The translations under genes were made by a program, and so were the position numbers. From positions 1 to 64,000 of the forward strand of contig CAMAWF010000005.1 in assembly GCA_945861895.1 (NCBI GenBank): a stretch of DNA of 64,000 bases. Reading direction: 5' to 3'. Numbering within the stretch: position 1 is the first letter of the stretch; the number at the start of each line of letters is the position of its first letter. Positions 48,750 through 58,529 of the stretch are shown piece after piece. The notes beneath the pieces are model-generated. The model saw only the letters and a program-made list of their open reading frames with translations, had not been told where the DNA came from and ran no database searches. The stretch comes from Rhizobium sp. Q54 (GTDB lineage Bacteria > Pseudomonadota > Alphaproteobacteria > Rhizobiales > Xanthobacteraceae).

Positions 48750-50044
48750 CCGACAACGTGCCGGCATTGCTGCGCGCCTACCGTCTGCTCAGCGCGGCGG
48801 CGGCTCCGCTGGCGCCGCTGCTGCTGGCGCGGCGCAAAATGCTCGGCAAAGAGCATCCGGCGCGGATGAGTGAGCGCTACGGGTTGAGCCGGATTGCGCG
48901 TCCGCGCGGGCCGCTGGTGTGGGTGCATGGCGCAAGCGTCGGCGAACTGATGGCGGTGTTTCCGCTGATCGAGCGGATTTGCGCGCGCGAAATTTTCGTG
49001 CTGGTGACATCCGGCACGGTCACCTCGGCCGGACTTGCGCAACAAAGGCTGCCGCGCGGCGCCATCCATCAATTCGTTCCGCTCGATGCGCCGCGTTTCG
49101 TGGCGCAATTTCTCGATCATTGGCGTCCTGACCTGTCGCTGTTCGTGGAATCCGATCTGTGGCCAAATCTCATTTTGCAGACCGCGGAGCGCCGCGTGCC
49201 GCTGATCCTGGTCAACGGCCGGCTGTCGGAATCATCCTTCCGCCGCTGGCGGCGTTTGCGTGCAACCATCGGCGGGCTGCTGCGGCGGTTCGATCTGTGC
49301 CTGGCGCGCACGCCCGCCGACGCCGAACGCTTGCGTGAATTGGGCGCGCCGCGCATCGTCATCACCGGCAATCTCAAGCTCGACGTTCCCGCGCCGCCCG
49401 CCAACGATGCCGTGCTGCAAGCGGCGAAGGCGGCCATCGGGTCGCGCCCGGCGTTCGCCGCCGCCTCGACCCATCCGGGCGAGGAAGTCATGGTCATCGA
49501 CGCGCACCGGCGGCTGCGGCAGAGCTTTCCCGGCCTGTTGACCCTGCTTGCGCCGCGCCATCCCGAACGCGGCAGCGGTATCGCGGAAATCGCCGCCGCC
49601 GCCGGGCTCAAGGCGGCGCTGCGTTCGCGCGGGCAGATGCTGGAGCCCGGCACCGACATCTACATCGCCGACACCATGGGCGAACTGGGGCTGCTCTATC
49701 GGCTGGCGCCGATCGTCTTCATCGGCGGCTCGCTGGTGCGCCACGGCGGGCAGAATCCAATCGAGGCGGCCAAGCTCGGCGCGGCCATCCTGCACGGGCC
49801 GCATGTCTGGAATTTTGCCGACATCTATGTTGCGCTCGATAAGGCGCGCGGCGCCGAGCAGGTGAGCGATGCCGAAATGCTCGCCGCAAAAATCGGCGCC
49901 TGGCTGGGCGATCCCGCGAAACGCAAAAGCGTTGCCGCGACGGCGCGCGACACGGTGGAGGCGCTGGGTGGCGCGCTAGAGCGCACCGTTGGCGCGCTCG
50001 ATCCCTATCTGATGCAACTTCGGCTCGGGCGCGGCGATGCGTGA
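48746..50044 (+). CDS. waaA: 3-deoxy-D-manno-octulosonic acid transferase
   Basis: WaaA (KdtA) adds Kdo to lipid IVA at the inner face of the inner membrane. The 432-aa product has an N-terminal hydrophobic anchor (LLSAAAAPLAPLLLARRK), the acceptor-binding VWVHGASVGELMAVFPLI, FVESDLWPNLIL, and the C-terminal Rossmann domain with FAAASTHPGEE, LLTLLAPRHPERG and GGSLVRHGGQNPIEAAKLG. GTG start, overlapping the DUF374 stop; lpxK overlaps its end by eight bases. Confidence 0.95.
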   Translation: MTDNVPALLRAYRLLSAAAAPLAPLLLARRKMLGKEHPARMSERYGLSRIARPRGPLVWVHGASVGELMAVFPLIERICAREIFVLVTSGTVTSAGLAQQRLPRGAIHQFVPLDAPRFVAQFLDHWRPDLSLFVESDLWPNLILQTAERRVPLILVNGRLSESSFRRWRRLRATIGGLLRRFDLCLARTPADAERLRELGAPRIVITGNLKLDVPAPPANDAVLQAAKAAIGSRPAFAAASTHPGEEVMVIDAHRRLRQSFPGLLTLLAPRHPERGSGIAEIAAAAGLKAALRSRGQMLEPGTDIYIADTMGELGLLYRLAPIVFIGGSLVRHGGQNPIEAAKLGAAILHGPHVWNFADIYVALDKARGAEQVSDAEMLAAKIGAWLGDPAKRKSVAATARDTVEALGGALERTVGALDPYLMQLRLGRGDA

Positions 50045-51041
50045 ACCGTCTTTTTGGTGGCGCGAAGGCTCCGGCGCCGCCGGTGCGCTGGCGCCGCTCG
50101 CCGCGCTCTATGGCGCCATCGCGGCATGGCGCATGGCGCGGCCCGGCGCGCGCGCTAAAATTCCCGTGCTGTGCGCCGGAAATCTCACCCTCGGCGGCAG
50201 TGGAAAAACACCCGCCGCTATCGCGATTGCAAAACTGCTCACGGCGGCGGGCGAACGGCCGTTTTTTCTCAGCCGCGGCTATGGCGGACATCTTGCGGGG
50301 CCGCTGCGGGTCGATCCGCAGACCCACCGCGCCGCCGATGTGGGCGACGAACCGCTGCTGCTGGCCGCCGTTGCGCCGACGATCGTTGCGCGCGATCGCG
50401 TGGCCGGCGCGAAAATGGCGCAAGCGGCGGGCGCCAGCGTCATTGTCATGGACGACGGGTTGCAGAACCCTTCCTTGTACAAAGACCTCGCGCTGGTCGT
50501 GATCGACGGCCGGCGCGGCATCGGCAATGCAAGAGTGTTTCCCGCCGGGCCGTTGCGCGCGCCGCTTGCCGCCCAACTCGACCGCGCCCATGCGCTGCTG
50601 GTAATCGGCCCGGTATCGGGCGCAGGGAATGTCGTTGCCGCCGTCACCGCGCGCAAACTGCCGGTGTTTCATGGCGCGCTCGCGCCCGACCGCGCAACCA
50701 TATCTGCGCTCGGCAAAAACAAAGTGCTGGCCTTTGCCGGTATCGGCGATCCGGAGAAATTCTTCCAGACGCTGGCGGCGGCCGGCATAGAAGTCGCATT
50801 GCGCAAGTCCTTCCCCGACCATCACCGCTATAGCCGCAACGAAGCAGCCGCGCTCATGGCGCAGGCGGAACGCGACGGTCTGACGCTGTTGACCACCGAG
50901 AAAGACATCGCCCGCATGGCGGGGGACCCATCGCTTGCAGCACTGGCAGCCGCCACCCGCGCCTTGCCGGTGACGCTCTTGCTCGGCGACGAGAACGGCT
51001 TCCGGCAATTCCTGCGTGAACGGATGACGCCAAGCCCCTGA
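50037..51041 (+). CDS. lpxK: Tetraacyldisaccharide 4'-kinase
   Basis: LpxK phosphorylates the 4' position of the lipid A disaccharide. The 334-aa product has the N-terminal membrane-associated helix, the P-loop ILCAGNLTLGGSGKTPAAIA-type motif at about residues 43-62, FFLSRGYGG, the GDEPLLLA box and the Asp-rich VIVMDDGLQNPSLYKDL. The chain waaA-lpxK is tightly coupled. The gene converges on the DUF2093 gene with no clear terminator. Confidence 0.94.
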   Translation: MREPSFWWREGSGAAGALAPLAALYGAIAAWRMARPGARAKIPVLCAGNLTLGGSGKTPAAIAIAKLLTAAGERPFFLSRGYGGHLAGPLRVDPQTHRAADVGDEPLLLAAVAPTIVARDRVAGAKMAQAAGASVIVMDDGLQNPSLYKDLALVVIDGRRGIGNARVFPAGPLRAPLAAQLDRAHALLVIGPVSGAGNVVAAVTARKLPVFHGALAPDRATISALGKNKVLAFAGIGDPEKFFQTLAAAGIEVALRKSFPDHHRYSRNEAAALMAQAERDGLTLLTTEKDIARMAGDPSLAALAAATRALPVTLLLGDENGFRQFLRERMTPSP

Positions 51042-51068
51042 GGAGTTCGCGTCAGAAGGCGCGTCCGG

Positions 51069-51350
51069 TTATTTGGCGCGCCGTTCCTGCTGCCGCTGCA
51101 GCACCGCCTCCGGCGTGGCGTAGGGCTCCTGCAATTCCACGTTCCAGTATTTGAGCTCTTCGAGCGGGATCGGCACGCCGGTCACGGCGCAGCGCACGAA
51201 GGCGCCGGGGCGCACCACGCGAAAGTCGCCGTCGAGATATTTGATCTCCGCTTCGCCGTTCACCGGCGAAGAGCGGTCGTAGCGGTTGAGCACGCTATCC
51301 TCCGTCGAGGCGAGGCCGCCCGATTTGACCCGAGGCTTCAAGATAATCAT
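51069..51350 (-). CDS. DUF2093 domain-containing protein
   Basis: The 93-aa protein has the compact DUF2093 core AEIKYLDGDFRVVRPGAFV followed by CAVTGVPIPLEELKYWNVE, conserved in alphaproteobacteria and often beside lpxK. The isolated cysteine and the small beta-rich layout suggest a structural or zinc-ribbon-like protein, but no function is known. It lies on the opposite strand to lpxK. Confidence 0.88.
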   Translation of the reverse strand: MIILKPRVKSGGLASTEDSVLNRYDRSSPVNGEAEIKYLDGDFRVVRPGAFVRCAVTGVPIPLEELKYWNVELQEPYATPEAVLQRQQERRAK

Positions 51351-51467
51351 TTGCCGGCCGGCTTGAAACCACTATTGCCGCCCCCTCCCGCGATACCCGG
51401 AGTTGACGCCCCGTTTACGCACACCCGTGCTAGCCTTGAGCGGTCCTCATCACGCCGGATCGCCCCG

Positions 51468-52295
51468 ATGCGTTGGATATCCATTCTCGTCGCTTGCGGT
51501 ACGGCCCTGATCGCCTTGCCGGCCGGCGCCGCCGAGCAGATCGCGATACCGGCCGGCGACCTGCAATTGCGGGCAACGCTGTATCGCCCGGCCAGTGCCG
51601 GGCCGTTCCCAGCCGTTGTGGCGCTGCATACCTGCGACGGGCTGGCGGACGCCTCCGGGCCGATCGCGCCACGTTACCAGGACTGGGGCGAGGCGTTGCT
51701 CGCCGCAGGCTTCGCGGTGGTTTTCCCCGACAGCTTCGGCTCGCGTGGGCTGGCATCGCAATGCCGCATGCGCGACCGCCCGGTGCGCGCCTCCCGCGGC
51801 CGCATCGCCGACGCCAATGCCGCACGCCATTGGCTGCAGGCACAGCCTTGGGCGATCGGCGACCGGGTCTCGCTCCTCGGCTGGTCGCATGGCGCGACCA
51901 CGGCGCTATGGACCGTGCGGCCGCGCCGCGCCGCGCCGCGCGACGCCGGCCCGGATTTCCGTTCGGCGATTGCGTTCTACCCGAACTGCCGCCGGCTTGG
52001 CGTCACCGCCTGGAGCGCGCGCATCCCGACGCTGATCCTGATCGGCAAGGCGGACGACTGGACGCCGGCAAGCGCCTGCGAGCAGATGGTGGCAGGCGCC
52101 CGTGGACGCAGCGCGCGCGCATCGATCGTCACCTATGCGGGCGCCTATCACGATTTCGACCGGGCAAATTTCGCGTTCGAGGAACGCGTCGGCCTCGCCA
52201 ATACGCCCAACGCGGCCGGCCGCGTGCATGTCGGCCCCAATCCCGCCGCGCGCGCGGATGCCTTCAAGCGCGTGCCGGAATGGCTGGCGCGCTAA
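51468..52295 (+). CDS. Dienelactone hydrolase family protein, secreted
   Basis: The 275-aa alpha/beta hydrolase has a signal peptide (WISILVACGTALIALPAGAA) and a DLH-like fold. The nucleophile elbow is LLGWSHGATTAL, with Ser rather than the Cys of true dienelactone hydrolases; the acid is likely in LILIGKADDWTPAS and the His in YAGAYHDFDRANF. It probably hydrolyses esters in the periplasm; substrate is unknown. ATG at 51468 was chosen because the signal peptide begins there. Confidence 0.85.
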   Translation: MRWISILVACGTALIALPAGAAEQIAIPAGDLQLRATLYRPASAGPFPAVVALHTCDGLADASGPIAPRYQDWGEALLAAGFAVVFPDSFGSRGLASQCRMRDRPVRASRGRIADANAARHWLQAQPWAIGDRVSLLGWSHGATTALWTVRPRRAAPRDAGPDFRSAIAFYPNCRRLGVTAWSARIPTLILIGKADDWTPASACEQMVAGARGRSARASIVTYAGAYHDFDRANFAFEERVGLANTPNAAGRVHVGPNPAARADAFKRVPEWLAR

Positions 52296-52323
52296 ATCGA
52301 GCGGGGCCTTCCCCACCCGCCCA

Positions 52324-52351
52324 TTGACAGCGCGGCCGGCATCCATAATGT
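52324..52351 (+). promoter_or_regulatory. Putative promoter of the DUF2946-receptor operon
   Basis: TTGACA (52324-52329) is followed after 16 bases by TAATGT (52346-52351). The -10 overlaps the Zur-like palindrome, so a bound repressor would block RNA polymerase. Confidence 0.5.
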
Positions 52352-52365
52352 TACATTGTAACATT
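52347..52365. promoter_or_regulatory. Zur-like operator
   Basis: AATGTTAC-ATT-GTAACATT is a perfect 8-bp inverted repeat with a 3-base centre. Compared with the E. coli Zur box outline AATGTTATAnTATAACATT it differs at only two symmetrical positions. It lies directly in front of a TonB-dependent receptor operon, as expected for zinc-starvation control. The reading as a Zur site is inference from sequence and context. Confidence 0.75.
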
Positions 52366-52388
52366 TGGTCGGATGGGTGACGGCGGTG

Positions 52389-52754
52389 ATGCGCTGGTTT
52401 CGCGTGAACAGGCGGTGGGGCGGTCAACTGGCGCTGATGGCGCTGGCGTTGCAGCTCACATTGTCGTTTGCGCATATCCATGCCGAAGACTTTGTCCCCG
52501 CGAACCCTGCGGCCACGCAGCTCCAGGCGGACGCGGCCGGCGCCGCAACCAGCCACCAGGATGGCGACGGCGAAGATCGCGACCGTTGCGCCGTCTGCGC
52601 CATCCTGCATCTCGCCGGTTCGCTGGTTCTCACTCCTCCACCGGCAATCGCGCTGCCGGTTGCCGCCGAACCGGTCTGGCTCACGCCGGCCGCGCGATAT
52701 TCGTTGCCAGTCCAGCACCACCTCCCGCAAGCCCGCGCCCCTCCGCAAGCCTGA
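52389..52754 (+). CDS. DUF2946-like small protein, probably metal-related
   Basis: The 121-aa product has one N-terminal hydrophobic segment (LALMALALQLTLSFAHIHAED), then a His/Asp-rich stretch (SHQDGDGEDRDRC) and a CxxC motif in DRCAVCAILHLAG, the hallmark of DUF2946 proteins. Members commonly precede TonB-dependent receptors or copper genes and are thought to bind metals at the periplasmic face. Here it is 84 bases upstream of the receptor and shares the Zur-like operator. ATG at 52389 is the only suitable start in frame. Confidence 0.7.
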   Translation: MRWFRVNRRWGGQLALMALALQLTLSFAHIHAEDFVPANPAATQLQADAAGAATSHQDGDGEDRDRCAVCAILHLAGSLVLTPPPAIALPVAAEPVWLTPAARYSLPVQHHLPQARAPPQA

Positions 52755-52838
52755 CCTCGAACATCCGCTGGTCGCAACCGCCGCATCCGCGGCGCGATGC
52801 GATTGCCGTTGTGACGATACAGGGTTTGGGAGTCTGCA

Positions 52839-55022
52839 ATGTCAATTCATTCGGTCCGCGGCCTGTTTCTGGCCGGCGCGGCATTCATTCCGCTGGCCGG
52901 CGCAACGGCGCAAGCGCAACAAGCCCCGGTGGCGCTGCCGGAGGTCGTCGTCAACGCGCCGAGCCCGATTGTGCGGCGGGCGCCGGCCACGGAATCGTCC
53001 GGCGAATCCGCGCAGCCTGGAATTCTCCCAATCGTCATTGACCAGTTCGCGACGGTGACCGTGGTGCCGAGCGAGGAATTGCAGCGCAGCACCGGCTCAA
53101 CGCTGGGCGACGTGTTGTTCTCCAAGCCGGGCATCACCGGCTCGTCGTTTGCGCCCGGCGCGGCAAGCCGCCCGATCGTGCGCGGTCTCGACAATTATCG
53201 CGTCCGCATCCAGGAAAACGGCCTCGCCACCAACGACGTCTCGGAAATGGGCGAGGATCACGGCGCGCCGGTCGATCCGCTCGCCGCCAAACGGATCGAG
53301 GTGATCCGCGGCCCGGCGACATTGCGTTACGGCTCGCAAGCCATCGGCGGCGTCGTCAACGTCGACAACAACCGCATCCCGACGGCCATCCCGCTGCGCG
53401 GCTTTGCCGCCGAGATGAAAAGCGCCGCGACTTCGGTCGACAACGGCCTGGAGGGAGGGGTGCTGCTCGACGCCGGCAAGGGCAATTTCGCCTTGCATGC
53501 CGACGCCTATGGCCGCCGCGCCGGCGATTACCGCATTCCCGGCTATCCTTATCTTCCCAACACACTCGACGACCCCGCCGATCCGCCGCCGGTCGGAAAG
53601 CGGCAGCCGAATTCGGCGCTGCATGCGAACGGGCAGGCCGTCGGCGGCTCATATTTGTTTGACGGCGGCTTTGTCGGCGTCGCGGTTTCGCAGTTCAACA
53701 GTCTCTATCGCGTGCCGGGCATGGAAGCGACGCAAACCAATACGCGCATCGACATGAAGCAAACCAAACTCACCGGCAAGGGCGAGTTCCGGCCGCAATC
53801 CTCCGCCGTCGACGCCGTCCGCTTCTGGGCCAGCGCCACCGATTACAAGCACGACGAGCTTGCCAACGAAGGCGGCTTTGACGGCGTGCAGCAGACCTTC
53901 ACCAACAGGGCGCAGGAAGGCCGCGCCGAAGTCCAGCTCATGCCGTTCGACGTGCGGTTCGCGATGCTCACCACCGCGTTTGGCGTGCAGGTCGCAAATG
54001 CGAAGCTGGATGCCCCCGGCCGCGAAGGAGGGCTGTTTGATCCCAACCGGACGACGAGCGTCGCCGGCTATCTGTTCAATGAGTTCACGCTCAACCGAAC
54101 GCAGCGGATGCAACTCGCCGGCCGCGTCGAACAGGTCAAGGTGACCGGCTCGACGCCCGATCTGTTTGTCGATCCCGATGTCAGCATCGCGCGCAATCTC
54201 AACTTCACGCCCAAGAGCGGCGCGATCGGGTTCCTTCAGGACCTGCCGTGGGGACTGGTGGCAAGCCTCACAGGGCAATATGTCGAGCGCGCGCCGCGCG
54301 GTCCCGAGCTGTTATCGCGCGGCGTGCATGAGGCGACCGGAACGTTCGACATCGGCAATCCTAATCTCAACATCGAAGTGGCGCAGTCAATCGAAGCCGG
54401 CCTGCGCCGCGCCAACGGTCCGCTGCGCTTCGAGGCCACCGCCTATTACACCAAATTCAAGGACTTCATCTTCAGGCGGCTGACCGGAGAAAAATGCGAC
54501 GGCGACTTCGCCAGTTGCACGCCCGCCGGCGCCGGCACTGAATTGAACCAGGCGGTCTATTCGCAGCGCGACGCCACCTTCCGCGGCGGCGAGTTGCAGG
54601 CGCAATTTGACGTTGCGCCGCTGTCGAGCGGCATGTTCGGCGTCGATGGGCAATACGACATCGTGCGCGCGACCTTCACCGACGGCAGCAACGTGCCGCG
54701 CATTCCCCCGCAGCGCCTGGGCGGCGGCATGTTCTGGCGCGCGCCCGTCTGGTTCGTCCGTGTCGGCCTGCTGCACGCCTACGCGCAGAATAATATCACC
54801 GCGGTCGAAACGCCGACCGCCGGCTACAATCTGCTGAAGGCAGAAATCAGCCACACCCGCAAATTCAAGAATGCGAAAATGGGCGAGCCACAGGAAGTGA
54901 CGCTCGGCGTGGCCGGCAACAACCTTCTCAACGAGGACATCCGCAATTCCGTCTCGTTCAAGAAGGACGAGGTGCTGATGCCTGGACGCAATGTGCGGGT
55001 GTTCGCGACGGTAAGATTTTAG
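52839..55022 (+). CDS. TonB-dependent outer membrane receptor, ZnuD-like
   Basis: The 727-aa protein has a signal peptide (FLAGAAFIPLAGATAQAQQ), a plug domain beginning near VTVVPSEELQRSTGSTLGDV with GAASRPIVRGLDNYRVRIQEN and IEVIRGPATLRYGSQAIGG, and a 22-strand barrel ending in the aromatic FATVRF. A Cys pair in an extracellular loop (CDGDFASC) and the late motif SVSFKKDEVLMPGRNVR resemble zinc receptors of the ZnuD type. With the Zur-like box and the DUF2946 neighbour, zinc uptake is the best guess; copper or siderophore transport are alternatives. Confidence 0.87.
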   Translation: MSIHSVRGLFLAGAAFIPLAGATAQAQQAPVALPEVVVNAPSPIVRRAPATESSGESAQPGILPIVIDQFATVTVVPSEELQRSTGSTLGDVLFSKPGITGSSFAPGAASRPIVRGLDNYRVRIQENGLATNDVSEMGEDHGAPVDPLAAKRIEVIRGPATLRYGSQAIGGVVNVDNNRIPTAIPLRGFAAEMKSAATSVDNGLEGGVLLDAGKGNFALHADAYGRRAGDYRIPGYPYLPNTLDDPADPPPVGKRQPNSALHANGQAVGGSYLFDGGFVGVAVSQFNSLYRVPGMEATQTNTRIDMKQTKLTGKGEFRPQSSAVDAVRFWASATDYKHDELANEGGFDGVQQTFTNRAQEGRAEVQLMPFDVRFAMLTTAFGVQVANAKLDAPGREGGLFDPNRTTSVAGYLFNEFTLNRTQRMQLAGRVEQVKVTGSTPDLFVDPDVSIARNLNFTPKSGAIGFLQDLPWGLVASLTGQYVERAPRGPELLSRGVHEATGTFDIGNPNLNIEVAQSIEAGLRRANGPLRFEATAYYTKFKDFIFRRLTGEKCDGDFASCTPAGAGTELNQAVYSQRDATFRGGELQAQFDVAPLSSGMFGVDGQYDIVRATFTDGSNVPRIPPQRLGGGMFWRAPVWFVRVGLLHAYAQNNITAVETPTAGYNLLKAEISHTRKFKNAKMGEPQEVTLGVAGNNLLNEDIRNSVSFKKDEVLMPGRNVRVFATVRF

Positions 55023-55037
55023 AACCAAAATCAGCCG

Positions 55038-56477
55038 TTATGCGCCGAACAAGCTGCCCTGCCCGGACGAACCGCCGCCGCGCGGGCGCGGCTTTCCCGG
55101 TGCAGACGGCGGCGCGCCGGAGCCCCGCTCGTCGGCGACCGCGCCGACGCGGCCGTCGGCGAATTCGATGTCCAGCCGCATTCGACCGGTGACGGCGGAG
55201 GCCGCGCGCAACGGCTTGCCTTCGCCGTCGCGCACCAGCGCGAAGCCACGCTCAAGCACGCCGCGATAGGAAAACGCGGCGAGCAGCTTGAACGCGCTTT
55301 CGGCCGCCGCCCGGCGGTGGCGGATGAGGACATGCATCGCGCGCCCATTGCGCTCGGAAATGCCGCCGAGCCGGTCGCGCGCACGCGCCAGGCGCACGCG
55401 CAGAGTTTCCGGCGACAACCGCGCCGCGATGCGCGAATAGCGCCGGTCATGCCCATGCGCATTGGCGCGCAAGGCCTGCGGCAGCCGATCGGCAAGCGCA
55501 TCGAGCCGCTGGCGCCTGGCCTCGAACAGGCGCTCGGCTGTCGGCAGCGCGCGCATCAGCGAGCGCAGTTCCTTGCGCCGCTGTTCGATGCCGCGCTGCC
55601 AGCCGGCGAAACGGCGCGCGCCCAGCGCGGAAAGCTGCCCGAGCAGCTCGCTGCGCACCGGCACCGCCATCTCGGCCGCGGCCGTCGGCGTCGGCGCGCG
55701 CCGGTCGGCGGCAAAATCGATCAGCGTGATGTCGGTCTCGTGTCCGACCGCGGAAATGAGCGGGATCATGCTCGCGGCCGTGGCGCGCACCACGATTTCC
55801 TCGTTGAACGACCAGAGATCTTCGAGCGAGCCGCCGCCGCGCGCGACGATGATCAAATCCGGGCGCGGGATGCGTCCCTTCGCCGGCAGCGCATTGAAGC
55901 CGCGAATGGCGGCGGCGACTTCCGCCGCGGACGTCTCGCCCTGCACCCGCACCGGCCACACCAGCACATGGCGCGGAAAGCGATCCGCCAGCCGATGCAA
56001 AATATCGCGGATGACGGCGCCGGTCGGCGAGGTAATAACGCCGATCACCTCGGGAAGGAACGGCAGCAACTGCTTGCGCGCCTCGTCGAACAGCCCTTCG
56101 GCGGCGAGCTTTTTCTTGCGCTCTTCCAGCAGCGCCATCAGCGCGCCCAAGCCCGCCGGCTCCAGCGTCTCGATCACGATCTGATAATTGGAGCGGCCGG
56201 GATAGGTCGTCAGCCGGCCGGTCACCACCACCTCAAGCCCTTCCTCCGGCTTGATCCGCATGCGGCCGAACACGCCCTTCCACACCACCGCGTCGATGCG
56301 CGCGCTTTCGTCCTTGAGCGCAAAATAGCAATGACCGGAGGAGTGCGGCCCCTTGTAGCCGGATATTTCCCCGCGCACGCGCACATAGCCGTAGGCGTCT
56401 TCCACGGTTTTCTTCAGCGCCGCCGAAAGCTCGGAGACGGTCTGTTCGGCGATGTTGGCGCGTTCGGGCTCGGCCAT
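55038..56477 (-). CDS. xseA: Exodeoxyribonuclease VII large subunit
   Basis: XseA is the large subunit of the single-strand exonuclease ExoVII. The 479-aa product starts with the OB fold ([40 protein letters not shown]), then the catalytic domain with [39 protein letters not shown] and [29 protein letters not shown] motifs, then a coiled-coil. ATG at 56477 is preferred to the GTG at 56507. It is divergent from purD; xseB is not in the window. Confidence 0.95.
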   Translation of the reverse strand: MAEPERANIAEQTVSELSAALKKTVEDAYGYVRVRGEISGYKGPHSSGHCYFALKDESARIDAVVWKGVFGRMRIKPEEGLEVVVTGRLTTYPGRSNYQIVIETLEPAGLGALMALLEERKKKLAAEGLFDEARKQLLPFLPEVIGVITSPTGAVIRDILHRLADRFPRHVLVWPVRVQGETSAAEVAAAIRGFNALPAKGRIPRPDLIIVARGGGSLEDLWSFNEEIVVRATAASMIPLISAVGHETDITLIDFAADRRAPTPTAAAEMAVPVRSELLGQLSALGARRFAGWQRGIEQRRKELRSLMRALPTAERLFEARRQRLDALADRLPQALRANAHGHDRRYSRIAARLSPETLRVRLARARDRLGGISERNGRAMHVLIRHRRAAAESAFKLLAAFSYRGVLERGFALVRDGEGKPLRAASAVTGRMRLDIEFADGRVGAVADERGSGAPPSAPGKPRPRGGGSSGQGSLFGA

Positions 56478-56565
56478 GTGTATGCGAATCTCTTGCAGGG
56501 CGGACACGTCATGCTACACCAACGCAGTCGTCATTGCCGGGCATGACAAGGAGAAAAATAAATCT

Positions 56566-57867
56566 ATGAACATCCTTCTCCTCGGCGCCGGCGGGCGCGA
56601 GCACGCGCTGGCCTGGAAGCTTGCGGCAAGCCCGCTGGTGGACCGGCTCTATTGCGCGCCGGGCAACGCCGGCATCGCGCAGGAGGCCGAATGCGTCGCG
56701 CTCGATATCGCCGACCATGCCGCAGTGATTGCGTTCTGCAAGAACAACGCCGTGGACTTCGTGGTGGTCGGGCCGGAAGCTCCGCTCTGCGCCGGCATCG
56801 TCGACGATCTGGAAGCAGCTCACATCAAGGCATTCGGTCCCGGCAAATTGGCAGCGCGGCTCGAAGGCTCGAAAGGCTTCACCAAGGACCTTTGCAAGGC
56901 CAACAACATTCCGACCGCCGCCTACGAACGCTTCAAGGCCGCCGCACCGGCTAAGGACTATGTGCGGCGCCTCGGCGCACCGATCCTCGTGAAGGCCGAC
57001 GGGCTTGCCGCCGGCAAGGGCGTCGTCGTCGCCGAAACGCTGGACGAGGCGCTCGCCGCGGTCGATATGATTTTCGCAGGCAACCTGGGCAGCGCCGGCA
57101 GCGAAGTCGTGATCGAGGAATTCATGCGCGGCGAGGAAGCCTCGTTCTTCGCGCTTTGCGACGGCACAACGGCGATTGCGCTCGCCTCGGCGCAGGACCA
57201 CAAGCGCGCCTTCGACGGCGACAAGGGTCCGAACACCGGCGGCATGGGCGCCTATTCGCCGGCGGCGGTGATGACGCCGGAGATGACTAGGCGCACGATG
57301 GACGAGATCGTACTTCCCACCGTGCGCGCGATGAGCGCGATGGGTGCGCCCTACAAGGGCGTGCTGTTCGCCGGACTGATGATCACCGCCGATGGACCGA
57401 AGCTGATCGAATACAATGCGCGCTTCGGCGATCCGGAAACGCAGGTGCTGATGCTGCGGCTGATGTCCGATCTGGTGCCGGCGCTGATCGCCGCGCGCGA
57501 CGGCCAATTGAAAACTTTCGATCTGCGCTGGTATCCCGACGCGGCGCTCACCGTGGTGATGGCGGCGAAGGGCTATCCCGGCAATTACGCCAAGGGCAGC
57601 GCGATCGAAGGGCTGCGGGAGGCCGCCGCGCTCGACGGCGTGGAGATTTTTCACGCCGGCACCAAGGCAGAAGGCGGCAAGATCGTCGCCAATGGCGGGC
57701 GCGTGCTGAATATTTGCGCGCGCGGCAAGACCGTCGGCGAGGCGCAGACGCGCACCTATGCCGCGGTCGACAAAATCCGCTGGCCCGGCGGCTTCTGCCG
57801 CCGCGACATCGGCTGGCAGGCGGTTGCGCGGGAAAAAGCAAGCGGCGGCGGGAGAGCGTTTTCATGA
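56566..57867 (+). CDS. purD: Phosphoribosylamine--glycine ligase
   Basis: PurD is the second enzyme of purine biosynthesis, joining glycine to phosphoribosylamine. The 433-aa ATP-grasp protein starts [20 protein letters not shown], has [48 protein letters not shown] and [18 protein letters not shown] at 56566 follows AAGGAG. It overlaps the cupin gene by four bases (ATGA), which suggests co-expression. Confidence 0.96.
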   Translation: MNILLLGAGGREHALAWKLAASPLVDRLYCAPGNAGIAQEAECVALDIADHAAVIAFCKNNAVDFVVVGPEAPLCAGIVDDLEAAHIKAFGPGKLAARLEGSKGFTKDLCKANNIPTAAYERFKAAAPAKDYVRRLGAPILVKADGLAAGKGVVVAETLDEALAAVDMIFAGNLGSAGSEVVIEEFMRGEEASFFALCDGTTAIALASAQDHKRAFDGDKGPNTGGMGAYSPAAVMTPEMTRRTMDEIVLPTVRAMSAMGAPYKGVLFAGLMITADGPKLIEYNARFGDPETQVLMLRLMSDLVPALIAARDGQLKTFDLRWYPDAALTVVMAAKGYPGNYAKGSAIEGLREAAALDGVEIFHAGTKAEGGKIVANGGRVLNICARGKTVGEAQTRTYAAVDKIRWPGGFCRRDIGWQAVAREKASGGGRAFS

Positions 57868-58529
57868 TTGCGGTGCTCCGGCTTTACGAAGATGTCCTCT
57901 CCAGCGACAGGGGGCTGAATTTTCGCCTGCTGCCATTGCCGCGGATGATTTTCGTCGTGCAGGGCGCGGCCAGTATCGCCGGCCGCGCGTATTCCGAAGG
58001 CGAGGCCTGGCACGGCGAAGACAGCGTGACGCTTAACCCCGGCAAGCACGGCGTCACCATTTGGCGCTGGGAACTTTCGCATGGCGATTCCGGCGGCAGC
58101 GTCGCCTGCGGCCCTGGAATCTCGTCACACGAAAAACTTTCCGCGTTTCTCGAAACGTTGCCGAAGGGCGAACTGCTGCTGCGCGGCGACAGCGTCGGCT
58201 TCCCGCCCGGCGGCTGCGCCTATCTGCACACGCATCAAGGCCCCGGCATCCGCTGCCTGATCGAAGGCGGCATCCGCATCGATACCCACGGCCGCTCGAC
58301 GTCCTATGGGCCGGGCGGCGCATGGTACGAAAGCGGGCCGCTGCCGGTGTTCGCACAGACCGCCGCCGACCGGCCGAGCCGCTTCATCCGCGTGATGATC
58401 CTGCCGCGCGCGCTCGCAGGCAAAAGCTCGATCCAATACGTCAACGAGGACGACAAAGCCAAGCCGCGTTCGCAGCAGTACAAGATTTTCGTCGATGCAC
58501 CGATTGCCTTCGACGCGGCGGGCAAATGA
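57864..58529 (+). CDS. Cupin-domain protein of unknown function
   Basis: The 221-aa product has two cupin-like barrels. The second carries a metal-type motif in [20 protein letters not shown]. The first part lacks clear metal ligands ([18 protein letters not shown]). Function is not known. It is coupled to purD by ATGA and overlaps the phosphotransferase by four bases, so the three genes form one unit, though a metabolic link is not obvious. Confidence 0.75.
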   Translation: MIAVLRLYEDVLSSDRGLNFRLLPLPRMIFVVQGAASIAGRAYSEGEAWHGEDSVTLNPGKHGVTIWRWELSHGDSGGSVACGPGISSHEKLSAFLETLPKGELLLRGDSVGFPPGGCAYLHTHQGPGIRCLIEGGIRIDTHGRSTSYGPGGAWYESGPLPVFAQTAADRPSRFIRVMILPRALAGKSSIQYVNEDDKAKPRSQQYKIFVDAPIAFDAAGK

